Assembly (NCBI GenBank): GCA_037039925.1
Contig: JAXRKP010001286.1
Coordinates: 45,001 to 109,000, forward strand
Direction: 5' to 3'
Length of the DNA: 64,000 nt
Origin: Doris montereyensis
Taxonomy: Eukaryota > Mollusca > Gastropoda > Nudibranchia > Dorididae
The translations under genes were made by a program, and so were the position numbers. How positions within the stretch are numbered: position 1 is the first letter of the stretch; every line of letters begins with the position of its first letter. Shown piece by piece: positions 12,108-23,282 of this stretch. The notes under the pieces were generated by a model that was not told where the DNA came from, made no database searches, and worked only from the letters and a program-made list of their open reading frames with translations.

Positions 12108-12325
12108 CAGACAGAGACAGAGACAGAGACAGAGAGACAGGAGACAGACAGATAAACAGATTTGAGAGACAGACAGATAGACAGACAGACAGACAGAGAC
12201 AGACAGAAACAAAGAAAGAGACACAGACAGACAGATAGACAGTTGAGACATACAGAAAAATAATTTTTCTCCTTTTCTGTCTTGAGAGAGTGAGAGAGAC
12301 AGAGAGTTCTCTGAGGTGTTTCTGT

Positions 12326-12363
<38 letters not shown>

Positions 12364-15300
12364 GGAGGGAGGGAGGGAGGGAGGAGAGAGAGAGATCAGA
12401 GAGAGAGCTCCCAAACAATGAAGGAGAGATACAATAGAGAGAGAGAGAGAGAGAGACAAAATAGAGTGAGGGGGGAGAGATCTTAGATCAAGAATTGGAA
12501 AGACACAAGGGAGAAGGAAGGACATTTTTAAAACTTGGATAATTTGAATAATTTTTCTCCTTTTCTGTCTTGGCTTGTGTTGGTATGACATGAGTTCTCT
12601 GTGGTGTTTCTGTCAATAGATAGAGAGAGAGACGAAATTGAAAAAAATTTTTGCAACACATGGTATAATTAATCAAGAAAGCTCCCAAACAATGAAGTAC
12701 CATCATACAATAAAGATTATTCTCTCGACAAAATAAGTGTTAAGCCAAAATCTTCTATTTCAAAATTTCAACATTTTAAAATGAATAAATTTGTTCACAA
12801 CCTGTTACACTGAAGTTAATCATTATTTTCTTATAATTGAAGGGGTTTAAACATGGAATTCCAAAGCCAACAGTGCCAAAGTCAATGGTTTTTGGCATTT
12901 TTCTTTAACGGACGTAATTGTGACCTAAGCACACTATTGAAATGAACCCTCCAATTGTTATATCGTTGTTTTATTTCTGTTGCTGTTAAATTTATTTTCA
13001 AAACTAACAAAAAGATCTTTAAAAGTCTATACTGACCTCTGACCGCCGCCAGAAGTAGGTTGCTGTTGTTTTTTCTGTGTCTTGGAGACGTCTTCTTCCT
13101 TGGTCGTTATTTGGGCGCGTTTGCTGTGCCAGTCTTTTCATAGCCCCCGACAGCAGTTTTGACATCATCGTCGGCTCATCATTCTCAGACGGCCTGTAGG
13201 TAACAAAGCAAAGCAAAGCAATTTCATTTTACACATCAATATTTATAAGAAGTAAAATTCCTTCAAGGCCCGTACGACCCGAGAGTCGGAGCGTATCCCG
13301 TGTTTTGTATAATGTGACGCGGAACAGGTGGATAGCACACTAGTCTGGCACAAGACTTTTACTCCCAAGCAAGTGCTGGTACCCATTTTCCACCTGGGTC
13401 GAGTGGGGAAAATATGTCATTACCAAGGAATACAATGTCGGGCCTGGCTTTGCCAGACAGGATTCGAACCCGGGAACTCATGATCCCCAGTCTGGCAACC
13501 TAACCACTCTGCCACCGATGCCACCTTTATAAGTAGGATTGGAGTTGCTACAGTGAAGAGGAAGTTGAATGTACAGAGCAAGTTCTCTTACATTAAAACG
13601 TCCATCTTTTTATAGTATACTGATTCAAATATTTGTTCATAGCACATCTGAGGAAAAAATTAAAGTTTACGTCCTAATGTAATCCTGTGAGGCTCATCAA
13701 CTTTCTGCATCACCGATATTAAGATATTAACTCAATCAACCCTAAATCCCTAGATTTCAACTCGGAAAAATGGATTTTAACCACCTTTTTGAAAATTCAC
13801 CAGTTAGAAAGGGCTGAGACTGAGTTGAGTTAATTTTTATAAAAGTCTTTGCCTCTCGACCACTGAGTCCCTTTTCTTCAGAGGAATAGCTGTACTTTCA
13901 AACGGTATACTGCTACCTATGGTTCAATTCCTTCAACGGATTTTCCCAGAGCAAAGAAAAGTTTTTTCTTATAGGATTGGCGTTAGGTCTGAAAGCATAG
14001 TGAAAGTCATACTCAAAGCATCAGAGGATATGGTTGAATGAATTTAATTTGGGATCGTGAAGCATATGCAGTAACCTACATGGCCATCGGATTGGGCTTC
14101 GCCTGCCTCTTGTCCCCTTGTCCTTTGTCTAACTCATGTGGACGACCAACCTTATCTCTTGGAAGACTTTTGATGGGGCTGGGGGCTTTTCATTTCTCAC
14201 ACCGAACCTGAAAAGAGATCAAAAAAAAATAGAAAATCAAACAATGACAATTACTATGTTAATAATGTAAAGACTGTTACGAAGGTAAAAATGGAGCAAG
14301 GCCATGCACTCTAGATCTAGATGTTGACATTGACGTTGACACAATCTAGAAACACCAATGCTCGATTAATAATTACAAGGTTATTTATTTTACTCACAGT
14401 TGACAATCAATCAATGAGGTGAAGCAAATTCACAATGCTGGCATATAAAGGTGGAATCAATGTGACTATTTCTCTTGCCGTCCTCCAATTATAGATAACT
14501 TCAGTGTTTATAGTCAAATCTAGGATAATTCCAGAAACAGAAATTTCCATAATATTCTAAACGATGCGAGAAAGCTCCCTCTTTCTAGACACAAACGAAT
14601 CAATACTAAGGCACAAGAATACATCACAAACACGCTAGGGCCCAGCACACGCCAAGATCAACTACATTATGGGTTTTCACCTACTATGGGAAATCCCTAT
14701 CAGAGCTACAAGTAACTATGTTATAAAGACAAAGAGTGAGCATGAAGCAAGGGCTATGTCCAAAGTGGTGAAATAACTTTGAAACACTATGTTTACAAAG
14801 ACAAAGAGTGAGTATGAAGCTATGTCCAAATGGTGAAATAACTTTGAAAACTAAGAACAAAGATGTTACAAAGACAAAGAGTGAGCATGAAGCAAGGGCT
14901 ATGTCCAAAGTGGTGAAATAACTTTGAAACACTAAGAACAAAGATGTTACAAAGACAAAGAGTGAGTATGAAGCAATCGGCTATGTCCAAAGTGGTGAAA
15001 TAACTTTGAAACACTGTAAGAACAAAGATGTTACAAAGACAAAGAGTGAGTATGAAGCAATCGGCTATGTCAAAGTGGTGAAATCTTTGAAACACTGTAA
15101 GAACAAAGATGTTATGAAGCAATCGGCTATGTCACTGTAAGAACAAAGATGTTGAGTGAGTATGAAGTAATCGGCTATGTCCAAAGTGGTGAAATAACAT
15201 TGAAACACTGTAAGAACAAAGATGTTACAAAGACAAAGAGTAAGTATGAAGTAAGGGCTATGTCCAAAGTGGTGAAATAACTTTGAAACACTGTAAGAAC

Positions 15301-18300
15301 AAAGATGTTACAAAGACAAAGAGTGAGTATGAAGCAATCGGCTATGTCCAAAGTGGTGAAATAACTTTGAAACACTGTAAGAACAAAGATGTTACAAAGA
15401 CAAAGAGTGAGTATGAAGTAATCGGCTATGTCCAAAGTGATGAAATAACATTGAAACACTGTAAGAACAAAGATGTTACAAAGACAAAGAGTAAGTATGA
15501 AGTAAGGGCTATGTCCAAAGTGGTGAAATAACTTTGAAACACTAGAAACAAAGATGTTACAAAGACAAAGAGTGAGTATGAAGCAAGGGCTATGTCCAAA
15601 GTGATGAAATAACTTTGAAACACTGTAGGAACAAAGATGAGCCAAATACAAAGAAAATGGACAAAATAAACCTTGAGGGACTAAGAGAATCAAAACCATG
15701 ACCTCAATATGCGCATCAATGACCTCATCATGAAATAAAAAAGCACACTGCCAACCAAGCTAACTTCCTTTCTTAACAATTCTTACTCACGCTAATACAA
15801 CAGTTGTTATAGTTATAGTGTTACACTTACCCAGGACGTCTGACCTCTGGGATTTTTATCGTTTTGTCTGTTGCAGATCTTCCTTCGTTCTCTAGGACCG
15901 AACCTTTTTCCGTGTGATAGGGGCACCACCTGCACGTATAGGTGCCACTGATGGGTCTTCAAAAGATGGCTGATAGCTTTTTATGCACCATGTACTCCGG
16001 CAGAGAAAGTCCCATGATCTGTGTAGCAAAGATGATACGTGAAATGAGAATATAATGAAACATACGTGTTTATACTTATAGTAAAGTAGTACTAAAGTTC
16101 CTTTACGGCCGTTATGGTACATACATAGAGCCGGAGTTTATCCCGGCTTCAACAGTGTAAAATGGAACAGGTGATAGTAATGACCCCTGGGCAAGCTAGT
16201 GCTTGTACCCATTTGCACCTGGGTTGAGTGGGGAAAATGCATGTCAAGTGTCTTTCCCAAGGTTTGTCAAAAGACAAATAGAATGGGGGTCTTCAGACTC
16301 TGCCCATGGTTCTTCCCTTCATGTCATTAGCCGCACAAAATTACCTGGCATTTAAATGTGTCTGGGAATGTATCATGTGTGAACAGTTTTACTGCTCCCC
16401 CATCCCCCATCTTACATTGGCCGTACTTATTGTGCCTTTGGGTCTTCTTGGCGAGCAAAGGTCAACCTGCCCGCATGCTCATCACCTAGGTGTTGAAAAA
16501 TTTAATGGCTTCCAGGTGTCCCTATTTCTCACATTCAATTTTGGTTGCTCGCTGGATAGGATTATTTCTGCAGTCAAGCAACGCAGTTGAAAAATTTTCT
16601 CTTTTTTTTTTTTGGAGCAATTTCTATCTCCTTGGTCCAAGTAGGTGGATCAACACCTCGTCCTATCGGAGACGGATGATAAAAAGGAGGTTCTATGTGC
16701 AGATCACAACACTCTGTGCACGTCCAAATCCAAAATCCCTTGGCTGTTCACAAGGCAGTGGGGCAAAATTTAAAATTCTACCAAAAACCCAGAGAGGTGG
16801 ATGTGGATAAATCAATTTTTTAAAAACAGTAATACAATTCATATCCTTCATATCGCTAACCACAGTCTAATTAATGTAATGACACAAGATAATATGAAAG
16901 CCCCATAGGAACAAAGACGAGACAAACACAAGGAATAGACAGAAAAAATCCAGGCCATCATGAGGATCGAACCCGCCACCTTTAAGGCCGGCACCCATCG
17001 CCTCGCCATGAAAAGAAAGCGTGCTACCAATTGAGCTAACTACGCTCCCTAAACTTCCGACATGCCCATTGCCTCACTGCTTGTCTTTAACCACAGTCTA
17101 CCGATTGAACATAAACTCAAATACAGGGACGTCAACGTCACTATGCTCAGTTTGGGTCTTTCATACCGCATTCTAAGTGGGATTTCATGGCGTAGGGTAG
17201 ACTGGTGGTTAAGACTTAGGAATGTACGATCCTACGTTGAATCTTTGCAATGCTAGGTCTGACTTTGTGTTTCTTGAGATAGACACTTAACAGACATTTC
17301 CCCACTAGACCCAAATTGCAAATGGATACAGCTGGATGGTAAAAACCTGAGCCTATCATGCTATTTAGAGGGCCATGTATCATTGCACCCAATTATCATC
17401 CTATTCAGAGGATCATTTATCACTGAGCCGTATCACCATCCTTTTCAGGGGACCATACATCATTGAGCTCGATTTTCATCCTATTCAGAGCGTTATATAT
17501 CATTGAACTGAATTGTCCTCCAATTCAGAGGGTCATTTATCCCTGAGCCCAATCATCGTCCTATTCAGAGGGCCATGTATCCTTGAGTTGATTTATCATC
17601 CTATGCAGAGAGTTATGTATCATTGAGCCCAATTATCATCCTATTCAGAGAGTCAGGTTTCATTGAGCTCAATTATCTTCCTATTCAAAGAGCCATGTAT
17701 AATTTATTTGGTCATCATCCTTTTCAGAAGGTGATGTATCATTGAGCCTAATTATCATCCTATTCAGAGGGCCATGTATATTTGAGTTGAATTTTCATCC
17801 TATTCAGAGGGTTATGTATCACTGAGCCCAATTATCATCCTATTCAGAGACTTTATGTATCATTAAGCTCAATTATCATCCTTTTCAGGGTCCATGTATC
17901 ATTGAGCTTTGATTATCATCCTTTTCAGAAGGTGATGTATCATTGAGCCCAAATATCATCCTATTCAGAGGGCCCTGTATCATTGAGCCCAATTATCATC
18001 CTATTCAAAGAGCCATGTATAATTTACTTGTTTTGTTTTACACTACGAAAACCAGGATAAGCAGCAGCTTTGTGGGCCATAACGGCCATAAAGATTTTGA
18101 CTTTTTACTCAGTAGATTAATAATGCAAAGAAAACAAAAAGTACTCACTCCTCTTTTTTCTTCTCTTCATCCTCTACCCTGTTATCCTCCAAATAAAACC
18201 AATCATTACGAGGATATCCTGCCCCGTTGTCATTTTTCTTTTTGTATAGATCTGGGTTGAATGCCAGCAGATCTGTCATGAGAAGAAAATCACTTGCATT

Positions 18301-21300
18301 ATATCGAAATTTCATTTAACTGATCAAAAATAAAAATAAAATAATAATTTTAAAATAAGTAAAGAGTTAGAGCATACATTGGTTTCAAGAAGTAAAATTT
18401 ATTTAATCAAGACACCAAGTATTTTTTTTTAGACTCGCACTCACAGATTAATGATCCATTATACTTCTCTTTTTCATTTCTCAGTAGTGGTATCGGTGGT
18501 CAAGTAGTTAGACTACCAGACTGGGGATCATGAGGTCCCAAGTTCGATTCCTAGCAAAGTTAGGTTCAACATTGTGTTCCTTGGGAAAGACACTTAACTC
18601 GCATTTTCCCACTCAACCCAGGAGCAAATGTGTACAAGCACTAGCTAGGAGTAAAAACCTGCGTCAGACTAGCGTCCTGACCAGGAGGTGATTATAGTGA
18701 CCTGTTCCACTTCACGCTATTGAAACTGGGATAAGCTCTGGCTCTATGAGCCATAATGGCCTTGAAGGAACTCTACTTACTTAATGTGTCTGTCATCGGT
18801 AGTCATCTTCAGTTTGGAATATCATTCCTATCACTGGATACACAGAGAAGGCAGTTTTGCCGCAAATGGGACAAAACTCTTTTATTGCACTACTGGATGG
18901 AGCATTTCATTCCCTTGACATTCATACCATAACAAACGCTCAGTATCGATTCTTTCATTTTATACAATTTTTTTAGAAATAATACCGTTCTAACCGTCAA
19001 CACATCGGTTGTACCATAAAAGCCAGAAATTTTGTCTAAAATAGAACAAGTTGGTACTCATTTTAATTACCACAAAGTACTCTATCCGATGAAAAAAATT
19101 ACTTTTGATGAATTATTGTCAATATTAGCTAAGATCGCCGAATATTACGGAAACATTCTGCACACCCGTTATAAGAAAAATGCCATCCCAACATGAGTAT
19201 AAGGGATCTGGAGCAGTTGAAATAGGGTCAACATGAAATATTTGATAGCCTTTCACGATTGTATGATGGTTCAAAGTATAATATTATTATTTTATAGGAA
19301 AACATTAAAATAACGGAATTTTTTAGGCGTTGGCGACGCTGGAAACTGCGCACAAAGTGTACAGCTCATGTCATACAACACAAAACTCATTCCAAGGGAA
19401 ATCACTCTGGGTCATCATCCACAGTGAGACAGGACAATGGATAACTGTAAATCTGATAAGATACACTTTGATTTGATTTGGTCTTTGGTAGGATATTTAC
19501 TTTTGCTCAAACTACCCGGTAAATAGCCCAGGGAACTTTAACGTGCACAGGAGTATTGATATCTGTACATGGGACCTTTTTTATTGTCTGTCTCCGATGG
19601 GACTAAGTGTTGATCCACTTACCTGGACCAGGGGGGTAGATTTTGCTAAAAAAAATCAAGAAAATGTTTCAACCGTTGGTGGGGCTCAAACCCGCTACCT
19701 TTGGTTGAGAGGCTGATACCTTGCCTCTGGACTACCTAGTCCCCTGATAAGATACACTAATAATGACATCTTCAAAATCATCAAATGTGTAGTTAGGACA
19801 ATTATAATTCTTTCTTTCTTTCTTCATCAGTTCCCATTCTACCTTCCAGTATATGAACAATCAAAAATCTGAGCTGACAAAATATTAGCAGAAAAGCTTG
19901 CTTGAAATCAGGACTCGCCTTTTCTTCCTCCCATTTTGGCCAACTGAATGTATTTTGAATCAGTTTCCTTGAACATCATTGACTTAACCTCTTCTGTTTC
20001 TAACAATGTTGGGTCATCGAACCCGATGCCAGGAATCTGTGATGGAGCTGGGGGTTCAACCTTAGGTTTGTTGATCTGCCTCTTGGCAGGCGCATGGTAA
20101 AACCAACCTGTGAAATAATGATGAGGGAAAATATGTAATATTCAGTGACTAACGAGGAGCTATTAAATCGAGTGAAAGGATCTGATAGCCTAGAATTTAA
20201 GAAGTAGATCTCATCCACAATACGAAAATTATTTCAAAATCTGAATAGACTATACATGTGTGGATATGACAACACCCATCGTAAGGTGAAGAAAAAACTG
20301 ATAGCCCAATGTATTCTGAGCATTTAAAACTTTAATTGGTTAAATTTGGTTAAATGTTAATGAAGCAACAATTTTTTTTGTAGAAAAATTTCAAAGATAC
20401 AGGGAATCTTTTTTTGTTACAGTACATTGGATAGGTAATGAGGGTGGTTACAATGTTTAGCTCATTGTTGACAGGCAGAAGTCCTATTAGCAATGGGATG
20501 ACATGTACAATCAAAACAAATTGTTAATCAATCACGGACATTATTTATGTTACGTTGGAGAAAATGACACTTGCAGTTGCCATTGAGCCCGGGCATTTAG
20601 GCCAAAATCTTGGTTTTGAAACCGACATTTAGAGAGGCAATTTATATAGAAAAAAATCTGTTTCACTGAGATTGCGGGCATTTAGGAGGCTAAATGGGCA
20701 TTAACACTAGAAAAGCGGCTCACGCAGCCAGCGTAATGGCTGCCACATGGTAGTTGGCCTGCAGACAGTCATCGCCACGGTGTGAGGCTGCCCACAAAGT
20801 TTTACGAGTTCACGAGGAAGTGTGACTTCTTACCAGGCCGTCACCAATATATTGAATTCAGTCACATGACCAACATCTGGTCTCACAAAAGCCAAGCCAA
20901 ACTAGGATGATTCCATTCTTTTCAATTTAGTAGCAGACAACAAGACCAATTACGTATCTGTACAAACACACATTTTTATTATCAGCTCAATCACACAAAT
21001 TCTCAAAACAGACCAGCTCACATTTACACCCCTCTGGCGATGGACTTGTCCTAGTAGAATCTTTCCCTTTTACAATAGGGGTGACCAATTAATGAAAGTT
21101 GTATAACAAGCCTACTTCATGAATAGTACAGCTGTTAGCCTCGTTACTACCAATTATCCAAGGCAAAGATAATGATGGACACACCCTATAGAAATAGATT
21201 CAACCGAAAACCTTTTGGACGTAAGCTTATGAGCCTGAATACGTCCTTTTTCTGTTTACTAAATGGTTAACCAATCAGACAGCATTGTATTAAAAGAGGA

Positions 21301-21961
21301 TTAAAAAGGATGAGCGTAAGACAGTAAGAGGGTAACAAGAAGGACAAATATTTAGGCCTCTCTTGATCCGTCCTTCCTTCCCAGCAAATGCCGGGCACCG
21401 CGCTGAGTTGTTTGTAGCAGGCAAACAGTAAATCCCGGGCATAGCTGAATGAAGTGTTGTAACAAACCGGCATTTACCGGTCATCATAGCCTTACCAGGG
21501 TTAAGGCGGCCGGCAGTGGCGGTCACTACTGTGTAGCTTTGTATGTCATCTTGAATCTTGTCTGATCATCTTAGCATGCATTTGTAGTGTCTGATGTGCT
21601 GTCTTTTGAGTCCAATATACCATGCTTTCCTAGATTCTAGATCTCCAGATCAGATCTAGATCTAGATAAACATTATAATAATAATATCGTGCTAGATCTA
21701 AACATGTGCTAGATCTAAACACTTCGACGAAATGACAAACAAGTTTTAACAGATTAAAAAACTATAAAGGAAAAGAATTATTGTAATAAAGTGATTGTAT
21801 TATGTAGATCTAGATTCAGTCTACATACATCTCGACATTGTAGATTCTAGATGTAAGACTAAGTCAAGATCAACCTAGATCTAGAATTCTAGATCAAAAT
21901 CTAGGATATTGCAAATCCAGTTGTACATACCTGCTTCGCTTGGCTTTTGATTGCCCGGCAT
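9081..21961 (-). CDS. C7orf57: C7orf57 homologue (uncharacterised, probably ciliary protein), 7 coding exons
   Basis: Coding exons, in order of transcription, are 21961-21931, 20107-19919, 18272-18149, 16018-15831, 14207-14080, 13193-13037 and 9147-9081. The product begins MPGNQKPSEAGWFYHAPAKR. It shares with human C7orf57 the W-Y/F-x-H motif, PAPSQIPGIG, KETDSKYIQLAKMGGR followed by DLL, a second tryptophan block (NDWFYLED), LSLPEYMVHKK and SKLLSGAMK. These identifications rest on recalled similarity, not a search. The protein has no signal peptide or membrane segment and no known biochemical activity. Exons 1-3 and 7 read cleanly with matching phases. Exons 4, 5 and 6 each contain one or more small frame shifts. 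Intron 2 is of the GC-AG type. An RFX X-box and a forkhead site sit just upstream. Introns carry many SINEs and three large minisatellites. Confidence 0.8.
9222..10050. repeat. 17-bp minisatellite, pogo-end derived
   Basis: About forty-five units of AGCCGAGTGTCCCGATT and variants. The array begins inside TTGGAACCTCTCTAATCGGG, which resembles a Tigger/pogo transposon terminus, so the unit may come from a MITE end as at 1257. It lies in the last intron of the C7orf57-like gene. Confidence 0.9.
10505..11880. repeat. 66-bp minisatellite
   Basis: About twenty-three units of AACAAGTGTAGCACTAATGC / AGGTGTAATAAGTGATGTTT / TGCTAACATGGAAACCAAAT, with shorter roughly 41-bp variants lacking the first third. 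Because 66 is a multiple of three, long open frames appear on both strands; they are repeat artefacts. Confidence 0.95.
11885..12475. repeat. (GA)n/(CAGA)n low-complexity block
   Basis: AGAGAGAG and ACAGACAG runs continue from the end of the 66-bp array, whose GGAAACCAAA phrase is still seen inside the first 120 bp. Confidence 0.9.
13037..13193 (-). CDS. C7orf57: C7orf57-like exon 6
   Basis: Acceptor TTGTTACCTACAG; donor CAGAG|GTCAGT. It encodes PSENDEPTMMSKLLSGAMK, then, after a frame shift near 13140, DWHSKRAQITTKEEDVSK and a Gln-rich PTSGGGQ end. The SKL(L/I)S...K(D/R)-W block corresponds to the human SKLISNGYKDEW region. Because the conserved tryptophan appears only in the shifted frame, a small consensus error in the AAAA run is likely. 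Confidence 0.65.
13254..13524 (-). mobile_element. SINE-A, full length
   Basis: Tail AAAATTCCTTCAAGGCC, body and head in minus orientation, with B-box complement GGATTCGAACCC near 13460. Confidence 0.85.
14080..14207 (-). CDS. C7orf57: C7orf57-like exon 5
   Basis: Acceptor CTCTTTTCAG; donor GCCAT|GTAGGT. In phase with exon 4 it starts GFGVRNEKPPAPSK. The matching downstream part is in a shifted frame (LPRDKVGRPHELDKGQGDK and KPNPMAM). The break is at the AAAA run near 14175. The donor phase joins exon 6 correctly. Confidence 0.6.
14690..15640. repeat. 84-bp minisatellite abutting a SINE-C
   Basis: About eleven units of AACAAAGATGTTACAAAGAC / AAAGAGTGAGTATGAAGCAA / CGGCTATGTCCAAAGTGGTG / AAATAACTTTGAAACACTGTAAG, some truncated. 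The right edge runs into the SINE-C at 15630, which itself starts GGAACAAAGATGAG, so the unit overlaps SINE sequence. Confidence 0.95.
15630..15775 (-). mobile_element. SINE-C copy
   Basis: Minus-strand copy: GGAACAAAGATGAGCCAAATAC (tail side) to AACCAAGCTAACTTCC (A-box complement). Confidence 0.65.
15831..16018 (-). CDS. C7orf57: C7orf57-like exon 4
   Basis: Acceptor TTTGCTACACAG; donor CCTGG|GTAAGT. It encodes IMGLSLPEYMVHKK, then SYQPSFEDPSVAPIRAGG in a second frame, then ATDKTIKIPEVRRPG in a third. All three pieces line up in order with the human protein (MPDYMVHEEF, a Gly-Arg-rich stretch, KLRLPAID). At least two small frame breaks are present, at the AAAAA run and near TCCTAG. Confidence 0.65.
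16092..16262 (-). mobile_element. SINE-A, truncated (tail half)
   Basis: Tail AAAGTTCCTTTACGG through TGTCTTTCCCAAGG; head missing. Confidence 0.7.
16605..16815 (+). mobile_element. SINE-B, headless
   Basis: Body CTTGGTCCAAGTAGGTGGAT, GTGCAGATCACAACACTCTG and tail GTGGATGTGGATAAATCAA. Confidence 0.7.
16897..17055 (-). mobile_element. SINE-C copy
   Basis: Minus-strand copy: GCCCCATAGGAACAAAGACG at the tail side and GATCGAACCCGCC as B-box complement. Confidence 0.75.
17190..17355 (+). mobile_element. SINE-A, 5' half
   Basis: Head and body (CTAGGTCTGACTTTGTGTTT, then GGTAAAAACCTGAGCCT) are followed not by the SINE tail but by a 40-bp array. Confidence 0.7.
17360..18015. repeat. 40-bp minisatellite replacing a SINE-A tail
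   Basis: About sixteen units of GGCCATGTATCATTGAGCCC / AATTATCATCCTATTCAGAG, much more diverged than the other arrays. It starts at the point in SINE-A where GACTAGCGTCCTG would be. Confidence 0.9.
18149..18272 (-). CDS. C7orf57: C7orf57-like exon 3
   Basis: Acceptor CTTCTCATGACAG; donor GAGGA|GTGAGT. It encodes DLLAFNPDLYKKKNDNGAGY, then PRNDWFYLEDNR and an acidic/Lys tail EDEEKKKEE. The tryptophan block corresponds to human SLPDWYIH. Clean frame. Confidence 0.8.
18487..18775 (+). mobile_element. SINE-A, full length
   Basis: Best plus copy: head GGTGGTCAAGTAGTTAGAC, B-box AGTTCGATTCCTAGC, tail GATAAGCTCTGGCTCTATGA then CTTGAAGGAACT. Confidence 0.9.
19466..19746 (-). mobile_element. SINE-B, full length
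   Basis: Tail TTTGATTTGATTTGGTC at the left, head complement CCTCTGGACTACCTAGTCCC at the right. Confidence 0.8.
19919..20107 (-). CDS. C7orf57: C7orf57-like exon 2
   Basis: Acceptor CATTATTTCACAG; it encodes GWFYHAPAKRQINKPKVEPP, APSQIPGIGFDD and KETDSKYIQLAKMGGRK. This is the most conserved part of the protein. The exon ends AAAAG and the intron begins GCGAGT, a GC donor. Phase joins exon 3 exactly (aaa g|at). Clean frame over 62 codons. Confidence 0.85.
21625..21900. repeat. TCTAGATC-rich tract
   Basis: Cluster of overlapping AGATCT/CTAGA palindromes in intron 1 of the C7orf57-like gene. Similar clusters are at 32870-32990 and 33500-33660. Confidence 0.7.
21931..21961 (-). CDS. C7orf57: C7orf57-like exon 1 (start codon)
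   Basis: ATG at 21961-21959, encoding MPGNQKPSEA, then donor GCAG|GTATGT. The phase joins exon 2 (g|gt) to give ...EAGWFYHAP. The match in length and phase to the family N-terminus supports this start. Confidence 0.75.
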
Positions 21962-22030
21962 ATTGTTATAAACGATTGTATTGTAGAGCTTTCGTCAGGG
22001 AAATAGACACATGAACAAGCTTCAAGCGTC

Positions 22031-22037
22031 TGTTTAC
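22031..22037 (+). promoter_or_regulatory. Forkhead (FOXJ1-like) site
   Basis: TGTTTAC is the core forkhead motif, 70 bp upstream of the C7orf57-like ATG. Confidence 0.4.
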
Positions 22038-22060
22038 AACCGGAAGCTGTAACAGACATT

Positions 22061-22074
22061 GTTGTCATAGTGAC
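22061..22074. promoter_or_regulatory. RFX X-box
   Basis: GTTGTCATAGTGAC fits the X-box pattern GYYNYY-N(1-3)-RRNRAC at every position on both strands and lies 100 bp upstream of the minus-strand ATG, the usual distance for ciliary X-boxes. Confidence 0.5.
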
Positions 22075-22339
22075 CGGAAAGGCGAAAGTGTCGCGGGCCA
22101 GCAGACAATGTTCATGACGGTCTTTTTTTCCAACTATGATGAACACAAATGAAACGATAATACTTGCTGTACTATCGTCAGCATAAGCCATGGTTAAAGC
22201 TTTGTTTAAAATCATGGATGGGCTTCTTAGGAATAATAGTATTGCTAACAACGATAAGAACGAACTTGTAGAGAGGTTTGGAAACTTTTTTTTTTTAGAG
22301 AAAAGTCCAATGTCATTATAAATTAAATTATTGTAAACG

Positions 22340-23182
22340 GTTGTACCATGAAACACTGTTCAAATGTTAGAAATCTCGGCATCTTTTTTACCAACATTTA
22401 ACTATGAAAGATCACATAGCAAAATTATGTCAGTGTCTCTTCTTTCAAATCAATAACATAGGCCGTATAAGAGACTTTCTAGACACTGACGCAACTAAAT
22501 TGCTCGTTCACTCAATAATAACAAGCAAATTGGACTATTGCAGTTCTCATTTGTATGATCTTCCTAAGTCCTCACTCCAAAAATTGAAAAAAAAAATGTC
22601 TCAGCCAAACTCATCACCAAAACCAAATCTAGAAATAATATAACCCCAATTCTGATATCCCTCCATTGGCTTCCAATACAGTCTAGAATAAAATTCAAAA
22701 TTGCCTGTCTAACATTTAAAAGTCTAAATGATATGGGACCAAGCTATTTGAAAGATCTCATTAAAATCCACCCGCCTTCACGGCAACTTAGATCATCATC
22801 TCAGTCAAATTGTCTTAGGCAAGAATATACCCAAATCAAATTTCTCTGACACGGTGATAGAGCTTTTGAATTTGCTGCACCCGAAGTGTGGAACTCCTTG
22901 ACTGAGGACACACGAAATGAACAATCTTTGATGCTTTTAAATCAAAACTGAAAACTGAACTCTTTAAGAAATCTTTCTTAGTATAAGACCTTACAATGAC
23001 TTGAAGATCTTTTTGATATTAATATAAATGTGCTGTTAAGTTTTTATACATGATTTCTTATATTGCACTTTTTAATTGTCGATGCATGAGCTTGGATGTT
23101 TAAAGCTTTTTGTTATTTTTATTATGAATCATGTTAAGAGCCACTGAGCATTTCAAATGGATATCGGCGCTATATAAATGCC

Positions 23183-23274
<92 letters not shown>

Positions 23275-23275
23275 G
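22340..23275 (+). mobile_element. CR1-like LINE 3' end with (TTA)n tail
   Basis: Broken frames encode the C-terminal part of a LINE reverse transcriptase: RNLGIFF, DHIAKLC...FFQINNIGRIR, LVHSIITSKLDYCSSHLYDL, then LHWLPIQSRIKFKIACLTFK, GPSYLKDLI and AFEFAAPEVWNSL. The 3' UTR ends GGCGCTATATAAATG and passes into a 90-bp TTA microsatellite, the usual CR1/L2-type end. Several indels make it inactive. It lies just upstream of the C7orf57-like promoter. Confidence 0.85.
23184..23275. repeat. (TTA)n microsatellite, LINE tail
   Basis: About thirty perfect TTA units at the end of the LINE. Confidence 0.95.
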
Positions 23276-23282
23276 TGACTCG

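Noticed and set aside
21901..22356. 151-codon minus frame with hydrophobic segments
   Set aside because: It overlaps exon 1 and the promoter of the C7orf57-like gene in another frame. The phase-supported start is at 21961.
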